This document shows positions 35,495-43,663 of a DNA stretch of 64,000 bases, piece after piece (position 1 is the stretch's first letter; each line of letters begins with the position of its first letter). Origin of the DNA: Amycolatopsis palatopharyngis (lineage in GTDB: Bacteria > Actinomycetota > Actinomycetes > Mycobacteriales > Pseudonocardiaceae); contig NZ_PQHZ01000016.1 of NCBI RefSeq assembly GCF_003385185.1, forward strand, positions 1 to 64,000, written 5' to 3'. The notes below the pieces were generated by a model. It was given only the letters and a program-made list of their open reading frames with translations, ran no database searches and was not told the origin of the DNA. Made by a program: the position numbers and the translations under genes.

Positions 35495-36649
35495 TTAGGT
35501 GTTTTTGAGGTCTCGGGCTATTACCAGGCGCTGGATCTGGTTGGTGCCTTCGAAGATCTGCGGGACCTTGGCCTCGCGCATGTACCGCTCCACCGGAAAG
35601 TCCCTGGTGTAGCCGGCGCCGCCGAGCACCTGCACGGCATCGGTGGTCACCTTCATCGCGGCGTCGGTCGCGACGAGTTTGGCCACCGATGCCTGGCGCT
35701 GGAAGGGCTTACCGCGATCGCGGCGGCGGGCGGCTTCGAGGTAGGTGGCCCTTGAGGACTCCACGGCCGCGGCCATGTCCGCCAGCAGGAACTCGATGCC
35801 CTGGAAGTCGATGATGTTCCTGCCGAACTGGGTACGGCTCTTGGCGTAGGCGACGGCCTCGTCCAGCGCGGCCTGTGCGAGCCCCACGGCGCAGGCGGCG
35901 ATACCCAGCCTGCCCGAACTCAACGAAGAAAGGGCGATGCGCAGTCCCTCGCCCTCCGACCCGATCAGCCGGTCGGTTTCGACCCGCGCGTCGGAGAAGA
36001 TCATCTGCGAGGTGGTCGAGCCGGTGAGGCCCATTTTGCGCTCCGGCGGTGCGGCGGACAGCCCGGGAGTTTCCCCGTCCACCAGCAGGCAACTGATCCC
36101 GCTGCCTGCCTCCTCACCGTGTCCGCTGGTCCGGACCATGGTGGTGTAGAAGTCGGCCTGGCCGCCGTGGGTGATCCACGCCTTGGTGCCGTTGACGACA
36201 TAGTGCTCGCCCTCGCGCTGGGCCCTGGTGGTCAGCGCCGCCGCGTCCGAGCCCGCATGCGCCTCGGAGAGTGCGTATGCGCCGAGCAGTTCGCCGCCGA
36301 GCATCGCGGGCAGCCAGCGATCGCGCTGCGCGTCCGTGCCGTGGTGGGCCAGCGCGAAACAGGACATCGTGTGCACCGAGAGGCCGACGCCGACCGACAT
36401 CCACGCGGCGGCGACCTCCTCCAGCACCTGGAGATAGACCTCGTAGGACACCTCGCCACCGCCCCAGCGCTCGGAGTACGGCAGGCCGAGCAGTCCGGAC
36501 TTGCCGAGCAGGGCGAACTGCTCACGGGGGAAGCGCTCCGCCTCCTCGTACTCCGCGGCCAGCGGCGCCAGTTCGGCACTGGCGATCTCGCGGGCCAGCG
36601 CGACGAGGTCCGCTGCCTCGGTGGTGGGGAGCAGTCGGTCCGCCGGCAT
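35495..36649 (-). CDS. Acyl-CoA dehydrogenase
   Basis: A 384-aa FAD-dependent acyl-CoA dehydrogenase of beta-oxidation. FAD/substrate signature YALSEAHAGSDAAALTTRA is near residue 125, KAWITHGGQADFY near 157, and the C-terminal catalytic Glu is in VPQIFEGTNQIQRLVIA near 368, as in short/medium-chain enzymes. GGAGGACTTCC precedes the ATG at 36649, so the earlier ATG at 36664 is not used. It is divergent from a TetR gene with two identical operator-like palindromes between, making it the probable target of that repressor. Chain-length preference is unknown. Confidence 0.94.
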   Translation of the reverse strand: MPADRLLPTTEAADLVALAREIASAELAPLAAEYEEAERFPREQFALLGKSGLLGLPYSERWGGGEVSYEVYLQVLEEVAAAWMSVGVGLSVHTMSCFALAHHGTDAQRDRWLPAMLGGELLGAYALSEAHAGSDAAALTTRAQREGEHYVVNGTKAWITHGGQADFYTTMVRTSGHGEEAGSGISCLLVDGETPGLSAAPPERKMGLTGSTTSQMIFSDARVETDRLIGSEGEGLRIALSSLSSGRLGIAACAVGLAQAALDEAVAYAKSRTQFGRNIIDFQGIEFLLADMAAAVESSRATYLEAARRRDRGKPFQRQASVAKLVATDAAMKVTTDAVQVLGGAGYTRDFPVERYMREAKVPQIFEGTNQIQRLVIARDLKNT

Positions 36650-36682
36650 GGAAGTCCTCCGCAAGAGATCAAGGTACTAGAA

Positions 36683-36712
36683 ACAGTACTGTGGGCCCAT
36701 CTACAGTACTGT
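36683..36712. promoter_or_regulatory. Twin ACAGTACTGT operators
   Basis: The perfect 10-bp palindrome ACAGTACTGT occurs at 36683-36692 and again at 36703-36712, spaced 20 bp (two helical turns), in the 63-bp gap between the divergent acyl-CoA dehydrogenase and TetR genes. The second copy directly abuts the TetR ATG. A partial GTACT copy is at 36674-36678. Confidence 0.75.
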
Positions 36713-37339
36713 ATGAAGATGGCACCTGTCGACGCGTACGCTTCGGTCGTGCTTCCCGGATCACCGGCCCGCAAACCGCTCACCGCCCGGCAACGGGCCC
36801 TGCTCGCGGAGCTGGAGGAACTCTTTCTCGCCGAGGGGTTCGTGGAATTCACCCTCGAGGACCTCGCCGCCAGGGCCCACTGCTCCAAGTCGACCCTGTA
36901 CGCCCTCGCGGCGAGTAAGGAACAGCTCGCGGTCCGGGTGGTCGGGCATTTCTTCAAAGGCGCGGCGGAACGCATCGAGGGCCGCATCGAGGGGGTCGAC
37001 GACGCCACCAAGCTCATCGAGACCTACCTCTCCGGAGCGGCCGAGGAACTGCACAGGGCCTCGCCGGAGTTCATGCGCGACGTCGCCGCGTTCGCCCCTG
37101 CCCGGCACGCCTACGAGCTCAACTCGCAGGCCGCGGCGGCCCGCATCCGGACGTTCATCGCAAAGGGAGTCGCCGACGGGGTGTTCCGCGACGTGCACGC
37201 GGGGCTGATCGCGGAGATGGCGGGCCTGCTGGTCGAGGCCATCCAGACCGGGGTGGTGGGTGAGCGTGCCGGAGTGAGCGACGCAGAGGCCTTCCGTGCC
37301 CTCGCCGATCTGCTGCTCGGCGGGCTGGCCGCCAGGTGA
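36713..37339 (+). CDS. TetR-family regulator divergent to acyl-CoA dehydrogenase
   Basis: A 208-aa TetR regulator. After a short N-terminal leader the DNA-binding domain reads VEFTLEDLAARAHCSKSTLY then ALAASKEQLAVRV (about residues 43-75). The C-terminal domain contains PARHAYELNSQAAAARI. The ATG at 36713 immediately follows the second ACAGTACTGT palindrome, leaving no space for a leader, so the mRNA is likely leaderless or begins at the ATG at 36719. The twin operators predict autorepression and repression of the divergent acyl-CoA dehydrogenase, with an acyl-CoA as a plausible inducer (inference). Confidence 0.9.
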   Translation: MKMAPVDAYASVVLPGSPARKPLTARQRALLAELEELFLAEGFVEFTLEDLAARAHCSKSTLYALAASKEQLAVRVVGHFFKGAAERIEGRIEGVDDATKLIETYLSGAAEELHRASPEFMRDVAAFAPARHAYELNSQAAAARIRTFIAKGVADGVFRDVHAGLIAEMAGLLVEAIQTGVVGERAGVSDAEAFRALADLLLGGLAAR

Positions 37340-37361
37340 TACGGCGGGATAACATCGCGGC

Positions 37362-38297
37362 GTGATCGTGGTGGGTGGAGAGGCGCTGGTCGACCTCGTG
37401 CCGGGAGAGTCCAATCCGGACACTGGAGTACGGCCTCTGTGGCCACGGCTCGGCGGGGGCCCGTACAACGTCGCGCTCGCCGCGGGAAGGCTGGACACTC
37501 CGGTGTCGTTCCTGTCCCGGGTGTCGACCGATCGGTTCGGCGCCGCCCTGCTGAGCCGGCTCGAAGAGTCCTCAGTGGACGTATCGATGGTGCAGCGGGG
37601 TGCCGAGCCGACGACGCTTGCCGTCGTCGCACTCGACGAGACCGGCTCGGCGCACTACACGTTCTACACCGAAGGCACGGCCGACCGGCTGGTCGCTGAT
37701 CCTGGCCCGCTGCCCGACTCGACCTTCGCGGTGTCACTCGGCACGCTCGGCATGGTGCTCGAGCCGGGCGCGACCGCCTACGAATCGGTACTGCGGCGAG
37801 CGTCGGCCGACGGAGTGCTCACGGCACTCGACCCGAACATCAGGGAGGCGCTGATCGTCGACGGCGTCGCCTACCGAGCCCGCTTCGCGTCTTGGCTACC
37901 GCACGTACGGCTGTTGAAGCTGTCCGTCGAGGACGCGGCCTGGCTGGCGGGCGGGGCCGACGCGGCCGAGGCGGCGAGGTCTTGGTTGGACACCGGGGTA
38001 CACGCGGTCGTGCTCACCAGAGGGGGAGACGGCCTGAGCGTGCTGACAGCCGGCGGAATCGACGTGACGATTCCCACAGCGCCGGCGACCCTGGTGGACA
38101 CCATCGGCGCCGGCGACACAGTCCAGGGTGCCCTGCTCGCCTGGCTGTACCGGCGCGACGCGGGTGATCTGACCGCGCTGGACGAGGCGGATTGGCGCCA
38201 GGCGTTGGATTACGCGGCTCGTGCCGCGGCCGTCACCGTCTCCCGAAGCGGGGCCGAACCACCGTGGACGGCCGAGCTGACGGCCTCGGGTGTGTGA
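37362..38297 (+). CDS. PfkB-family carbohydrate kinase (fructokinase-like)
   Basis: A 311-aa ribokinase/PfkB-family kinase. The N-terminal signature GGEALVDLVPGE and LGGGPYNVALAAGRLDTPVS (substrate binding, about residues 27-46) match the fructokinase/2-keto-3-deoxygluconate kinase subgroup; the C-terminal signature VDTIGAGDTVQGALLAWLY holds the catalytic Asp (about residue 250). The GTG at 37362 begins VIVVGGEALV, 22 bp after the TetR stop. The substrate sugar is not fixed by sequence. Confidence 0.92.
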   Translation: MIVVGGEALVDLVPGESNPDTGVRPLWPRLGGGPYNVALAAGRLDTPVSFLSRVSTDRFGAALLSRLEESSVDVSMVQRGAEPTTLAVVALDETGSAHYTFYTEGTADRLVADPGPLPDSTFAVSLGTLGMVLEPGATAYESVLRRASADGVLTALDPNIREALIVDGVAYRARFASWLPHVRLLKLSVEDAAWLAGGADAAEAARSWLDTGVHAVVLTRGGDGLSVLTAGGIDVTIPTAPATLVDTIGAGDTVQGALLAWLYRRDAGDLTALDEADWRQALDYAARAAAVTVSRSGAEPPWTAELTASGV

Positions 38298-38487
38298 ACC
38301 TGGTCCCAAACGCTTAGCTGTGGGTAACTCAATGGCTGCGCGTACAGCTATTGGTGGACTAGCGTAGGGAAGAATTCATACCCCAGCGGGGCGGTGTGCG
38401 GCGAGCGGATTCCTGCTCGCGTGCTGACGAGGTGACCTGCGCAACCTGTGGGCACCGCCGTCCCGTGTGACCGTGAGAGGGACCTGC

Positions 38488-39810
38488 ATGTCCGACGCGA
38501 CAAACACGGGGGCGCAGACCGGTACCGGGAAAGTCGCGCTCCGCCTGCCCACCGGCGACGAGCACGAACTGAAGGTGGTCCAGGCCGTCGAGGGCGCTCC
38601 CGGTATCGAGCTCGGGAAGCTGCTGGCGCAGACGGGGTACATCACCCTCGACCCGGGCTTCGTGAACACCGGTGCCGCCTCGTCGGCCATCACCTATATC
38701 GATGGCGACGCGGGGATTCTGCGGTACCGGGGTTACCCGATCGAGCAGCTTGCCGAGCACTCGACCTTTATCGAGGTCTCCTACCTGCTGATCTACGGCG
38801 AGCTGCCGAACACCCAGCAGCTGGAGGACTTCACCTCCCGGATCAACCGGCACACGCTCCTGCACGAGGACCTGAAGCGCTTCTTCGACGGCTTCCCCCG
38901 CGATGCGCACCCGATGCCGGTGCTGTCCAGTGCCGTATCGGCGCTGTCCACCTTCTACCAGGACTCGCTCAACCCGTTCGACGAACCGAACGTGGAGCTG
39001 TCCACCATCCGCCTGCTGGCAAAGGTGCCGACGCTGGCGGCCTACGCCTACAAGAAGTCCATCGGCCAGCCGTTCCTCTACCCGGACAACTCGCTGAACC
39101 TGGTGGAGAACTTCCTGCGGATGACCTTCGGTCTGCCCGCGGAGCCCTACGAGGTCGACCCCGAGGTCGCCAAGGCGCTGGACCTGCTGTTCATCCTGCA
39201 CGCGGACCACGAGCAGAACTGCTCCACCTCGACGGTGCGGCTCGTCGGCTCCTCCGAGGCGAACCTGTTCGCCAGCATCTCCGCGGGTATCAACGCGCTC
39301 TTCGGTCCACTGCACGGTGGTGCCAACGCCGCCGTGCTGGACATGCTCGAGGGCATCCGCAACGACGGTGGTGACGTCGCCAAGTTCGTGGAGCGGGTGA
39401 AGAACAAGGAGCAGGGCGTCCGCCTGATGGGCTTCGGCCACCGGGTCTACAAGAACTACGACCCGCGCGCGAAGATCATCAAGAAGACCGCGGACGAGAT
39501 CCTGCGCAAGATCGGTGGCAACGACGAACTGCTCGACATCGCGTTGCGGCTTGAGGAGACGGCCCTTTCCGACGACTACTTCGTCGAACGGAAGCTGTAC
39601 CCGAACGTCGACTTCTACACCGGTTTGATCTACCGGGCACTCGGCTTCCCGACGAAGTACTTCACGGTCCTCTTCGCACTCGGCAGGCTGCCGGGCTGGA
39701 TCGCGCACTGGCGCGAGATGATCCAGGATCCGGCGACCAAGATCGGCCGTCCTCGCCAGATCTACACGGGCGAGAAGGAGCGCGACTACGTTCCGATGAG
39801 CGAGCGCTGA
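38488..39810 (+). CDS. gltA: Citrate synthase, type II (main TCA enzyme)
   Basis: A 440-aa type II citrate synthase. It has the N-terminal extension (about 50 residues) and conserved blocks TYIDGDAGILRYRGYPIEQL, LHADHEQNCSTSTVRLVGSS, FGPLHGGANAAVLDML (catalytic His), LMGFGHRVYKNYDPRAKII (catalytic His) and LYPNVDFYTGLIYRALG (catalytic Asp), matching GltA2 of mycobacteria. AGAGGGA precedes the ATG at 38488. It is single, with its own 190-bp upstream region (38298-38487) and a strong terminator at 39833-39871. The GltA/CitA pair in one neighbourhood suggests division of labour between TCA flux and alternative acyl-CoA substrates (inference). Confidence 0.96.
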   Translation: MSDATNTGAQTGTGKVALRLPTGDEHELKVVQAVEGAPGIELGKLLAQTGYITLDPGFVNTGAASSAITYIDGDAGILRYRGYPIEQLAEHSTFIEVSYLLIYGELPNTQQLEDFTSRINRHTLLHEDLKRFFDGFPRDAHPMPVLSSAVSALSTFYQDSLNPFDEPNVELSTIRLLAKVPTLAAYAYKKSIGQPFLYPDNSLNLVENFLRMTFGLPAEPYEVDPEVAKALDLLFILHADHEQNCSTSTVRLVGSSEANLFASISAGINALFGPLHGGANAAVLDMLEGIRNDGGDVAKFVERVKNKEQGVRLMGFGHRVYKNYDPRAKIIKKTADEILRKIGGNDELLDIALRLEETALSDDYFVERKLYPNVDFYTGLIYRALGFPTKYFTVLFALGRLPGWIAHWREMIQDPATKIGRPRQIYTGEKERDYVPMSER

Positions 39811-39832
39811 ATCCAGGTTCGCAGCTGAACCC

Positions 39833-39871
39833 CGTCAGGGCCGCCCTTGCCGAAGCAGGGCGGCCCTGACG
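39833..39871 (+). terminator. gltA terminator
   Basis: CGTCAGGGCCGCCCT (39833-39847) pairs perfectly with AGGGCGGCCCTGACG (39857-39871), loop 9 nt, 22 bp after the gltA stop. Confidence 0.9.
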
Positions 39872-39923
39872 CCGTTCTGGTACCCGATCTGCGGGGACCT
39901 GGACCGGCCTTTAATGTCTGCTT

Positions 39924-41288
39924 GTGCCTTCGGTGCTTTGGTTTCGCCGGGACCTGCGCTTGATCGACAATCCGGCCCTGCTGTCCGCGAGCCGCAGTCG
40001 CGGCAGCGTGCTCGCGCTCTACGTCCTGGACGATTCGCTGATCGGTCCCGCGGGCGACGCACGCACCTCGTTCCTGCACGGTTGCCTGCGGGCGCTCGCG
40101 GCACAGCTCGACGGGAAGCTGTTGGTGGTGCGGGGCGATCCGGTCAGGGTCGTTCCCGAGGTCGCGGCCGCGGTCGGCGCCGGGAGCGTCCACATCGCCG
40201 CCGACGCTGGCCCGTACGGACGGCGGCGTGACGCCGAGGTCGAGCGGGCACTAGACGACGTCGAACTCGTGCGAGCCGGATCGCCCTACGCCGTCACACC
40301 CGGCAGGGTGCGCAAGCCGGACGGCGACGCCTACCGCGTGTTTACTCCGTTCTACCGGGCCTGGCTGCGCCACGGGTGGCCCGCTCCCGCCGATACATCA
40401 AGTTCCACTGTGGACTGGCTGGAGCCGCCCGCGGTGGAGGGTCGCACAGACGTGCCGGACACTCCGGCCCCGGAAGGAATGCTGCTTCCCGAACCAGGTG
40501 AGGAACCGGCCCTCGATCGCTGGCGGGACTTCCTGACCGACGGGTTAGCAGCGTACGCCGAGGACCGCGACCGCCCCGACCGGCTCGCCACCACCCGGCT
40601 CTCTCCGTACCTGCGCTGGGGGTGCCTGCATCCGCGTACCCTGCTCGCGGACCTGGCAGGCGAGGAGGGACCCGGACCGGACACATTGCGCAGTGAGCTC
40701 GCTTGGCGGGAGTTTCACGCCGACGTGCTCTGGCAGTGCCCTGACGCGGCAAGGGGCAACTACGACCGCAGATTCGACGCGATGGTCACTGAGTCCGGTG
40801 CGGCCGCGCGGATGGCGTTCGATCAGTGGTGTGAGGGACGCACCGGCTACCCGATCGTCGATGCCGGAATGCGGCAGCTGCTCGCGGAGGGCTGGATGCA
40901 CAACCGAATCCGCATGGTGGTGGCCAGCTTCCTGGTCAAGGACCTGCACCTGCCCTGGCGCTGGGGTGCGCGCCATTTCATGCGCCACCTCGTGGACGGT
41001 GACCTCGCGTCCAACCAGCTGAACTGGCAGTGGGTGGCGGGATCGGGCACCGATGCCGCGCCATACTTTCGGATCTTCAATCCGGTCACCCAAGGCGAGA
41101 AGTTCGATCCGGCAGGCGACTACGTGCGGGCCTACATCCCGGAATTGCGCGCGATAGCGGGTAAAGCCGTGCACCAGCCATGGAAGCGACCGCCCGAACA
41201 GTGGCGCGACTACCCGGCGCCCGTGGTCGAACACGGACACGAGCGCCGGGTGGCGCTGGAGCGCTACGGCCGGATCACCGGCCGGTAG
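39924..41288 (+). CDS. phr: Deoxyribodipyrimidine photolyase
   Basis: A 454-aa photolyase/cryptochrome family enzyme that uses blue light to split cyclobutane pyrimidine dimers. Residues 1-135 are the antenna (photolyase) domain starting VLWFRRDLRLIDNPALL. The FAD-binding catalytic domain carries TRLSPYLRWGCLHPRTLLAD, TGYPIVDAGMRQLLAEGWMH, NRIRMVVASFLVKDL, the Trp-rich WRWGARHFMRHLVDGDLASN and FNPVTQGEKFDPAGDYVRAY, all of class I CPD photolyases. The GTG at 39924 lies 8 nt after TTTAAT, a likely -10, so the mRNA may be leaderless. Confidence 0.95.
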   Translation: MPSVLWFRRDLRLIDNPALLSASRSRGSVLALYVLDDSLIGPAGDARTSFLHGCLRALAAQLDGKLLVVRGDPVRVVPEVAAAVGAGSVHIAADAGPYGRRRDAEVERALDDVELVRAGSPYAVTPGRVRKPDGDAYRVFTPFYRAWLRHGWPAPADTSSSTVDWLEPPAVEGRTDVPDTPAPEGMLLPEPGEEPALDRWRDFLTDGLAAYAEDRDRPDRLATTRLSPYLRWGCLHPRTLLADLAGEEGPGPDTLRSELAWREFHADVLWQCPDAARGNYDRRFDAMVTESGAAARMAFDQWCEGRTGYPIVDAGMRQLLAEGWMHNRIRMVVASFLVKDLHLPWRWGARHFMRHLVDGDLASNQLNWQWVAGSGTDAAPYFRIFNPVTQGEKFDPAGDYVRAYIPELRAIAGKAVHQPWKRPPEQWRDYPAPVVEHGHERRVALERYGRITGR

Positions 41289-41297
41289 AACGAAAAC

Positions 41298-42524
41298 TCA
41301 GCCGCGCAGCGCATCGGAGAGTTTGACGCGACTGCCGGTTCGCAGAACCGCGTTGCGGTAGACCTTGCCACTGAGCCAGGTGAACAACGCGACCGTGGCG
41401 GCGGTCAACAGGATCGACACCGCGATCTCCCAACCGGCCACGGATCCCGCGGCGATGCGGCCGGGCATCAGTACCGGCGACAGCAACGGGATCATCGAAA
41501 GGACCTCGGTTCCCGTCCCCTCCGGATCCTGGATCATCAGGTTGAGGCCCACGATGAAGCCGATGATCAGCACCATGGACACGGGCGTCACCACCGACTG
41601 CACGTCCTCCTGCCGGGAGACCAGCGAGCCGGCCCCGGCGAAAATCGTGGCGTAGAGGAAGAACCCGAGCAGATACCAGAGCAGGCCCCAGAGAATCGCG
41701 CTCATGGCCACCCCGGACAGCGTCAGTACGCCCGTCGCGCTCGCCATCACGAGTCCGGCGCCTGCCAGGATGAGCAACTGACTGAGCCCGACCAGACCGA
41801 GCCCGATCACCTTGCCGAGCAGTAGGTGCCAGGGGCGCACGGTGGAGAGCAGGATCTCCACGACGCGGCTGGCCTTCTCCTCGACAACACCCTGCGCGAC
41901 GAGGCTGCCGTAGGTGATGATGCTCATGTAGAGCAGGAAAACCATGATCAGCCCGATTGCCATCCGCTGACCGCGTTCGGGGTCCTCGGGTTCGATCGTG
42001 GTGACGGAGACCTGGGCCGCGCCCACCTCGCTCAGCACCTGGGACGGATTGACGCCCGCCTCCGCGAGTTTCGCGCTCAGCACCTCGTTCTGCGAGATCG
42101 AGTTGAGCAGGATCTGCAGCTCTTGGTCCAGTTCGGACTTGACCAGCACCTGCAGATCGGCGCCACTGCCGGATATCACCGCGTCCAAGTCGCCGTTCTC
42201 GACCTGCTCGCGTGCTGCCTCCACACTGGACACTTGGGTTGTCTCGATGTCTTGGCCAAGCTCCTCGGCCTGCGCGCGCAGTGGTGCTTCGATACCGGCG
42301 GCCTGCCCGGCCAGCCCGACCTCCTTCTTGTCCATATCGCTGAACAGTGAGGCCTGTAGTAGCAAATATCCGGCGAGGACCAGCAGGATCACGGCCGTAC
42401 CGATCACGAAGGATCTGGTGCGCAGTCTCGTGTTCAGCTCGCGCTGGGCAACCAGGCGGACCGCGGTCATGGGCCGGACGGCTCGGCTGTTTCCGGGCGG
42501 CTGAGTCGTCGTGGGAGTGCTCAT
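41298..42524 (-). CDS. ABC-2 type transporter permease (NatB-like)
   Basis: A 408-aa ABC exporter permease of the ABC-2/NatB type. One N-terminal span (SFVIGTAVILLVLAGYLLLQ) is followed by an external domain of about 130 residues rich in Glu/Gln, then five to six C-terminal spans including MAIGLIMVFLLYMSIITYGS and VSMVLIIGFIVGLNLMI. The cytoplasmic VVEEKASRVVEILLSTVRPW motif is the coupling segment typical of NatB. Its ATG overlaps the stop of the ATPase gene (ATGA, 42521-42524), so the pair is translationally coupled. Likely sodium, drug or peptide export; substrate unknown. Confidence 0.92.
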   Translation of the reverse strand: MSTPTTTQPPGNSRAVRPMTAVRLVAQRELNTRLRTRSFVIGTAVILLVLAGYLLLQASLFSDMDKKEVGLAGQAAGIEAPLRAQAEELGQDIETTQVSSVEAAREQVENGDLDAVISGSGADLQVLVKSELDQELQILLNSISQNEVLSAKLAEAGVNPSQVLSEVGAAQVSVTTIEPEDPERGQRMAIGLIMVFLLYMSIITYGSLVAQGVVEEKASRVVEILLSTVRPWHLLLGKVIGLGLVGLSQLLILAGAGLVMASATGVLTLSGVAMSAILWGLLWYLLGFFLYATIFAGAGSLVSRQEDVQSVVTPVSMVLIIGFIVGLNLMIQDPEGTGTEVLSMIPLLSPVLMPGRIAAGSVAGWEIAVSILLTAATVALFTWLSGKVYRNAVLRTGSRVKLSDALRG

Positions 42525-43453
42525 GCTCGGGCCGCTCCTTCCGTGGAGTCGGTGTCGTCGGAGACGGCGCTGCGGAACAGTTCGGTCAGCGAGGGCCGGC
42601 GCCTGCTGAACTCGGTGACCGGGCCGGTGGCGAGTGCGGCGTTGAGCACCGCCTGGTCGTCGGCCTCCGGTGACAGCTCTAGCAGGGTGCCGGAGCCGTT
42701 CTCCGACAACACGCGAACGCCGGGCAGCTGGGCCGCCCAGCCCTCGGGCGCCTGGGGAGCTCGCACGGTGAGCTGGGTCGCGGCGGTCGTGGTGAGTTCA
42801 TCGACGGTTCCCGCCGCGACGAGACTGCCCGCGCGGATGATCCCGACCCGGTCGCAGAGCCGTTCGACCAGATCGAGCTGGTGGCTGGAGAACACCACCG
42901 GGACGCCACCCGCCGCCTTTTCCCGGAGCACCTGACTCATCACGTCCACCGCGAGCGGGTCCAGACCGGAGAAGGGTTCGTCGAGCACCAGGACGGCGGG
43001 GTGGTGCACGAGGGCGGCCGCGAGCTGTACCCGCTGCTGGTTACCGAGACTGAGCTTCTGGACCTCGTCCCCGCGTCGTTCCCGCAGCCCGAGCCGGACG
43101 ATCCATTCCTCCGCGCTCTTGTGCGCCTCGTTGGCGCTGAGGCCGTGCAGTTGTGCCAGATAGACGAGCTGGTCGAGCACCTTCATCTTCGGGTAGAGCC
43201 CGCGCTCCTCGGGCATGTATCCGATGCGCGTCCGGATCTCGTGATCGACGGGCCTGCCGTCGTACCGGACCTCCCCGGAGTCGGCGGCGAGCACACCGAG
43301 CGCGATGCGCATCGTCGTGGTCTTTCCGGCGCCGTTGCTGCCGACGAAACCGAACAGTTCACCTGGCCGGACGTCGAAGCTGACCGAGTCGAGGGCGACG
43401 ATGTCGCCGTACCGCTTGGAGATCTGATCGATCTCCAGCGTGTTGTCTGGCAC
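42521..43453 (-). CDS. ABC transporter ATP-binding protein (NatA-like)
   Basis: A 310-aa ABC ATPase. Walker A is GSNGAGKTT (about residues 38-46), the signature is KLSLGNQQRVQLAAALVHHP and Walker B VLVLDEPFSGLDPLAV; the H-loop is in VVFSSHQLDLVERL. The signature LSLGNQQ instead of LSGGQ is normal for the NatA group. The last 90 residues form an accessory domain (TVRAPQAPEGWAAQL) ending in EFSRRRPSLTELFRSAV. GTG at 43453 is chosen because AAGGAGA lies 9 nt before it; an in-frame GTG at 43474 has no such site. It drives the permease at 41298. Confidence 0.93.
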   Translation of the reverse strand: MPDNTLEIDQISKRYGDIVALDSVSFDVRPGELFGFVGSNGAGKTTTMRIALGVLAADSGEVRYDGRPVDHEIRTRIGYMPEERGLYPKMKVLDQLVYLAQLHGLSANEAHKSAEEWIVRLGLRERRGDEVQKLSLGNQQRVQLAAALVHHPAVLVLDEPFSGLDPLAVDVMSQVLREKAAGGVPVVFSSHQLDLVERLCDRVGIIRAGSLVAAGTVDELTTTAATQLTVRAPQAPEGWAAQLPGVRVLSENGSGTLLELSPEADDQAVLNAALATGPVTEFSRRRPSLTELFRSAVSDDTDSTEGAARA

Positions 43454-43663
43454 GGGAATTCTCTCCTTGCACAATCGCGAGGTCTATGAGGTCGTGAGCC
43501 CGGCATCGCGTCCTGCAGGTACACAGAATCGTGCCCAACTTGATATGGAGTATGTCTCCGGTCCCCAGCGAGTTCGGTTTCGAACCCTCCTTACAGCCGT
43601 ACGTTGGCAAAAACGCGATAAAAGGTCAACTTTCGCCCGACGTGTCGTGGCGATCCCGATCCG

